From NCBI RefSeq assembly GCF_015561195.1, contig NZ_JADMSU010000002.1, positions 299,358 through 363,357 on the forward strand: DNA of 64,000 nt. Direction: 5' to 3'. Under the pieces are notes generated by a model. It saw only the letters and a list, made by a program, of their open reading frames with translations. It was not told where the DNA came from and made no database searches. Source of the stretch: Collinsella aerofaciens. Its GTDB lineage: Bacteria > Actinomycetota > Coriobacteriia > Coriobacteriales > Coriobacteriaceae. Positions 61,893-64,000 of this stretch are shown piece by piece (positions within the stretch are counted from its first letter, which is position 1; each line of letters starts with the position of its first letter). The position numbers were made by a program, and so were the translations under genes.

Positions 61893-62209
61893 TGACGAGC
61901 GCCCTCTTCCTTTCAACTGACACACTAGATAAACCGTTGGAAGGATACGCCGCTCACCGAAAAACACCACCGTCCACCGACTCATTAACACAACGTTCAT
62001 ATTTGACCCACAACAAAACGACCGCGATCCCAAACGGAGCCGCGGCCGCTACAGTCGTAAGTCGAGAAGCGCCACATGCATCTCAATCCCGATCGATAAG
62101 ACGCGTGGCGCGAAGCGCCAAACGCGCCGCCGGGACAAACCCCATCCAAAACGCGCGAAGCGCACCATTATTCCCCCAGCCAGTAATCCGCCGAAGACCG
62201 GACATCGCA
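61893..62209. other. Gap between larA and ppc
   Basis: Apart from the larA promoter region and the unusual initiation site, no gene is seen. The larA promoter could not be placed confidently. The region is GC-rich with a GCCGCGGCCGC stretch around 62040. Confidence 0.4.
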
Positions 62210-62336
62210 GGGGCCGCCGTATGTTTGCTTTCCGGCGCACTCCGCAGGACGCAAGAAGCCCTCGCCGCACGAAGTGCGCAGCGAGGGCTTCTTGCATGTC
62301 CGAGGACGCGCCGGAAAGCAAACATACGGCGGCCCC
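62210..62336. repeat. Palindrome family E, copy 2 (29-bp arms), next to the ppc stop
   Basis: Arms 62210-62238 (begins GGGGCCGCCGTATGTTTGCT) and 62308-62336 are exact complements. The middle shares 'CACTCCGCAGGACGCAAGAAG' type sequence with copy 1. It ends 25 bases from the ppc stop, the same distance as copy 1 from larD. Confidence 0.75.
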
Positions 62337-62360
62337 GGACAGCGACTACAGGGCTATCGA

Positions 62361-64000
62361 TTACCCCGTGTTTTGCAATCCTGCCGAGACGCCGGTCACA
62401 GTCGAAAGAATCAGGCTCATGTACTCGGCCTTCTTCTCCTCGGCCATCTCGTCCTGGTTCATACGCACCTCGCGAAGGGCGCGGACCTGGGCGATGGACA
62501 GGGCGTCGACGTAGGGGTTACGCACGCGAACGGCGCAGCCGAGCACGCGACGACGCTGCAGCGGCCACTCATCACCGACGATGGCAAGGACCCACTTACG
62601 CGTGAGCTGCATCTCGGTGAAGACCTTCTCGGACAAATCATCGCGGTCGCCCAGGTGCAGATACATCTTGGCGATGCGCTGGTCGGTCTTGGCGATCGAC
62701 ATCTCGATGTTGTCGATAAAGGTGCGGAAGAACGGCCACTCCTGGTAGGCAGCCTTGAGCTGGTCAAGATCGCCAAGCTGCTCGCAGGCGGTGCCCAGAC
62801 CGTACCAAGCGGCCAGGTTAATGCGCGCCTGGCTCCAGCTGAAGATCCACGGGATGGTACGCAGGTCATCGAGCGACTTGGCGCCCAGACCGCGCTTGGC
62901 GGGACGCGAGCCGATCGGCAGCAGACCGACCTCGGTCAGCGGCGTCACGGTCGAGAACCACGGTGTAAAGTCCTCGGTGTTCAGCAGGTCCAGATAGCGT
63001 TCGTGGCTTGCAGTGTTGAGCTTCTCGGCCATATCCCAGAACTTCTGCGTGGTCTCGGTGTTGGTCTTCTCGACACTCGGGGCCGACTGCAAAAGCGTTG
63101 CGGCGGCAACGGACTCAACATGGCGCTGAGCCAGCGTGCGGTTGCCGTAACGGGCAAAGATGACTTCGCCCTGCTCGGTGAGCTTAAAGAAGCAGTTGAC
63201 CGAACCCTTGGGCTGCGCCAGCACGGCCTTGTTGGCCGGGCCGCCGCCACGGCCCACGGCACCGCCGCGACCGTGCATGAGCACCAGGTCGATATCGTTC
63301 TTCTCTGCCCACTTGGCGATGCGCTCCTGCGCGGAGTGCAGCGCGAGCATGGCCGTGGTAGGACCGGCATCCTTGGAAGAGTCGGAATAGCCCAGCATGA
63401 CCTCCATGCGGCGGTTGGTCTGGGCAAGGCGCTTTTGCACCACGGGCAGCGTAAGCATCTGGTCGAGCACGTCAACGCAGCCCTCGAGGTCCTCGAGCTG
63501 CTCGAACAGCGGGATCACGTCGAGCTCGGGAACGTCTTCCTCGTGTGCGAAGGACAGGTGGGCCAGCTCAAAGACGTCGGCCACATGCTGGGCACTCTTG
63601 GTAAACGAGATGATGTAGCGGTGTGCCATCTTCTTGCCGTAGCGCTTTTGGATGGAACCGATGGCACGGAAGGTGTCGATGACCTCGCGCGTCATGGGCT
63701 GCAGGTCACCATGGATACCGTTCTCGTGGATATCCTTGAGGGCGCGGGCGTGCACCACGGAGTGCTGACGGAACTCCATCTCGACCATATGGAAGCCGAA
63801 GGACTCGACCTGCCAGATGATGGTTTGGACCGGACCGTAGGCGGCACGGACGGCACCGCAGGCAGCAAGCGAACGCTGGACGACGCGCAGGTCATCCAGG
63901 AACTCGTCGGCGCTGTGGTACATGGTGTCGGTGATGCGGCGCACGGTGGCGTTCAGGCGGTCGGCCATGACGAGCATGACGGCGCGATGCGGCTCGTGCT
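62361..64000 (-). CDS. ppc: Phosphoenolpyruvate carboxylase, C-terminal 546 residues (cut by window edge)
   Basis: The frame runs to the right edge; the first visible ATG at 63977 is internal, as the frame continues upstream ('HEPHRAVMLVMADRL'). 'GYSDSSKDAGPTTAMLALHSAQERI', 'LMHGRGGAVGRGGGPANKAVL' and 'RTIPWIFSWSQARINLAAWYGLG' are the conserved PEPC core blocks. The protein ends QNTG, as is typical of PEPC. It fixes bicarbonate onto PEP to form oxaloacetate. No regulatory insertions were noted in the visible part. Confidence 0.95.
   Translation of the reverse strand, partial: HEPHRAVMLVMADRLNATVRRITDTMYHSADEFLDDLRVVQRSLAACGAVRAAYGPVQTIIWQVESFGFHMVEMEFRQHSVVHARALKDIHENGIHGDLQPMTREVIDTFRAIGSIQKRYGKKMAHRYIISFTKSAQHVADVFELAHLSFAHEEDVPELDVIPLFEQLEDLEGCVDVLDQMLTLPVVQKRLAQTNRRMEVMLGYSDSSKDAGPTTAMLALHSAQERIAKWAEKNDIDLVLMHGRGGAVGRGGGPANKAVLAQPKGSVNCFFKLTEQGEVIFARYGNRTLAQRHVESVAAATLLQSAPSVEKTNTETTQKFWDMAEKLNTASHERYLDLLNTEDFTPWFSTVTPLTEVGLLPIGSRPAKRGLGAKSLDDLRTIPWIFSWSQARINLAAWYGLGTACEQLGDLDQLKAAYQEWPFFRTFIDNIEMSIAKTDQRIAKMYLHLGDRDDLSEKVFTEMQLTRKWVLAIVGDEWPLQRRRVLGCAVRVRNPYVDALSIAQVRALREVRMNQDEMAEEKKAEYMSLILSTVTGVSAGLQNTG

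Overview
The window is GC-rich actinobacterial DNA that reads like a human-gut Collinsella (Coriobacteriia). Supporting features are LPxTG-type pilins with FctA/SpaA domains, a short GSI-alpha glutamine synthetase next to a GlnR-like regulator, a Feo iron system with a Cys-rich partner, a lactate-racemase (lar) cluster, and a large LacI-controlled pectin/uronate region. The genus call is an inference from gene content. No rRNA, tRNA, CRISPR array, transposase or phage gene was seen.

Layout. 1-7.35 kb: a minus-strand pilus operon (a large beta-helix/FctA adhesin with a 9-G tract, then two SpaA-type pilins) and the start of a further membrane protein cut by the left edge. 7.8-16.7 kb: HAD phosphatase, MFS exporter, MoaC-MobB fusion, MoaA, a DUF559-like protein, and a MATE exporter with its MerR regulator. 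16.7-23.7 kb: ligA, an HtrA protease, glnR-like gene, glnA, and a RelB-MNT fusion. 23.7-31.8 kb: LacI regulator, KDG kinase, KDPG aldolase, GntR regulator, a YczE-like membrane protein, KduD and an RpiB-type isomerase. 31.9-50.4 kb: an OYE-type Fe-S flavoenzyme, a GltD-like oxidoreductase, a TIM-barrel epimerase, GH105, an SGNH esterase, a CE8-esterase fusion, GH28, a GPH transporter, uxaA, uxaB, uxaC and a second LacI regulator. 50.5-54 kb: feo locus. 54-57.2 kb: HPr-like protein, aspS, serB. 57.2-62 kb: larB, larC1, tetR, then larD and larA on the other strand. 62.4-64 kb: 3' part of ppc.

How the genes work together. The central 25 kb encodes import and intracellular breakdown of pectin fragments. 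The GPH transporter imports oligomers. CE8, the esterases, GH28 and GH105 trim them without signal peptides. UxaC/UxaB/UxaA convert uronates to KDG, the RpiB-type isomerase and KduD handle unsaturated uronates, and KdgK and KdgA finish to pyruvate and glyceraldehyde-3-phosphate. At least nine copies of a palindrome close to AGGTGAACGTTCACCT stand before these units, and a second palindrome (ACGAAACCGATTTCGT) stands before kdgK and the YczE-like gene, so two LacI regulons overlap.

The most unusual material is non-coding. Two leader-RNA-like structures occur twice each near the KDG genes with conserved loops and compensated stems. Several families of perfect or near-perfect palindromes sit next to stop codons throughout the window. 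Intergenic stretches over 300 bp are described as features below.
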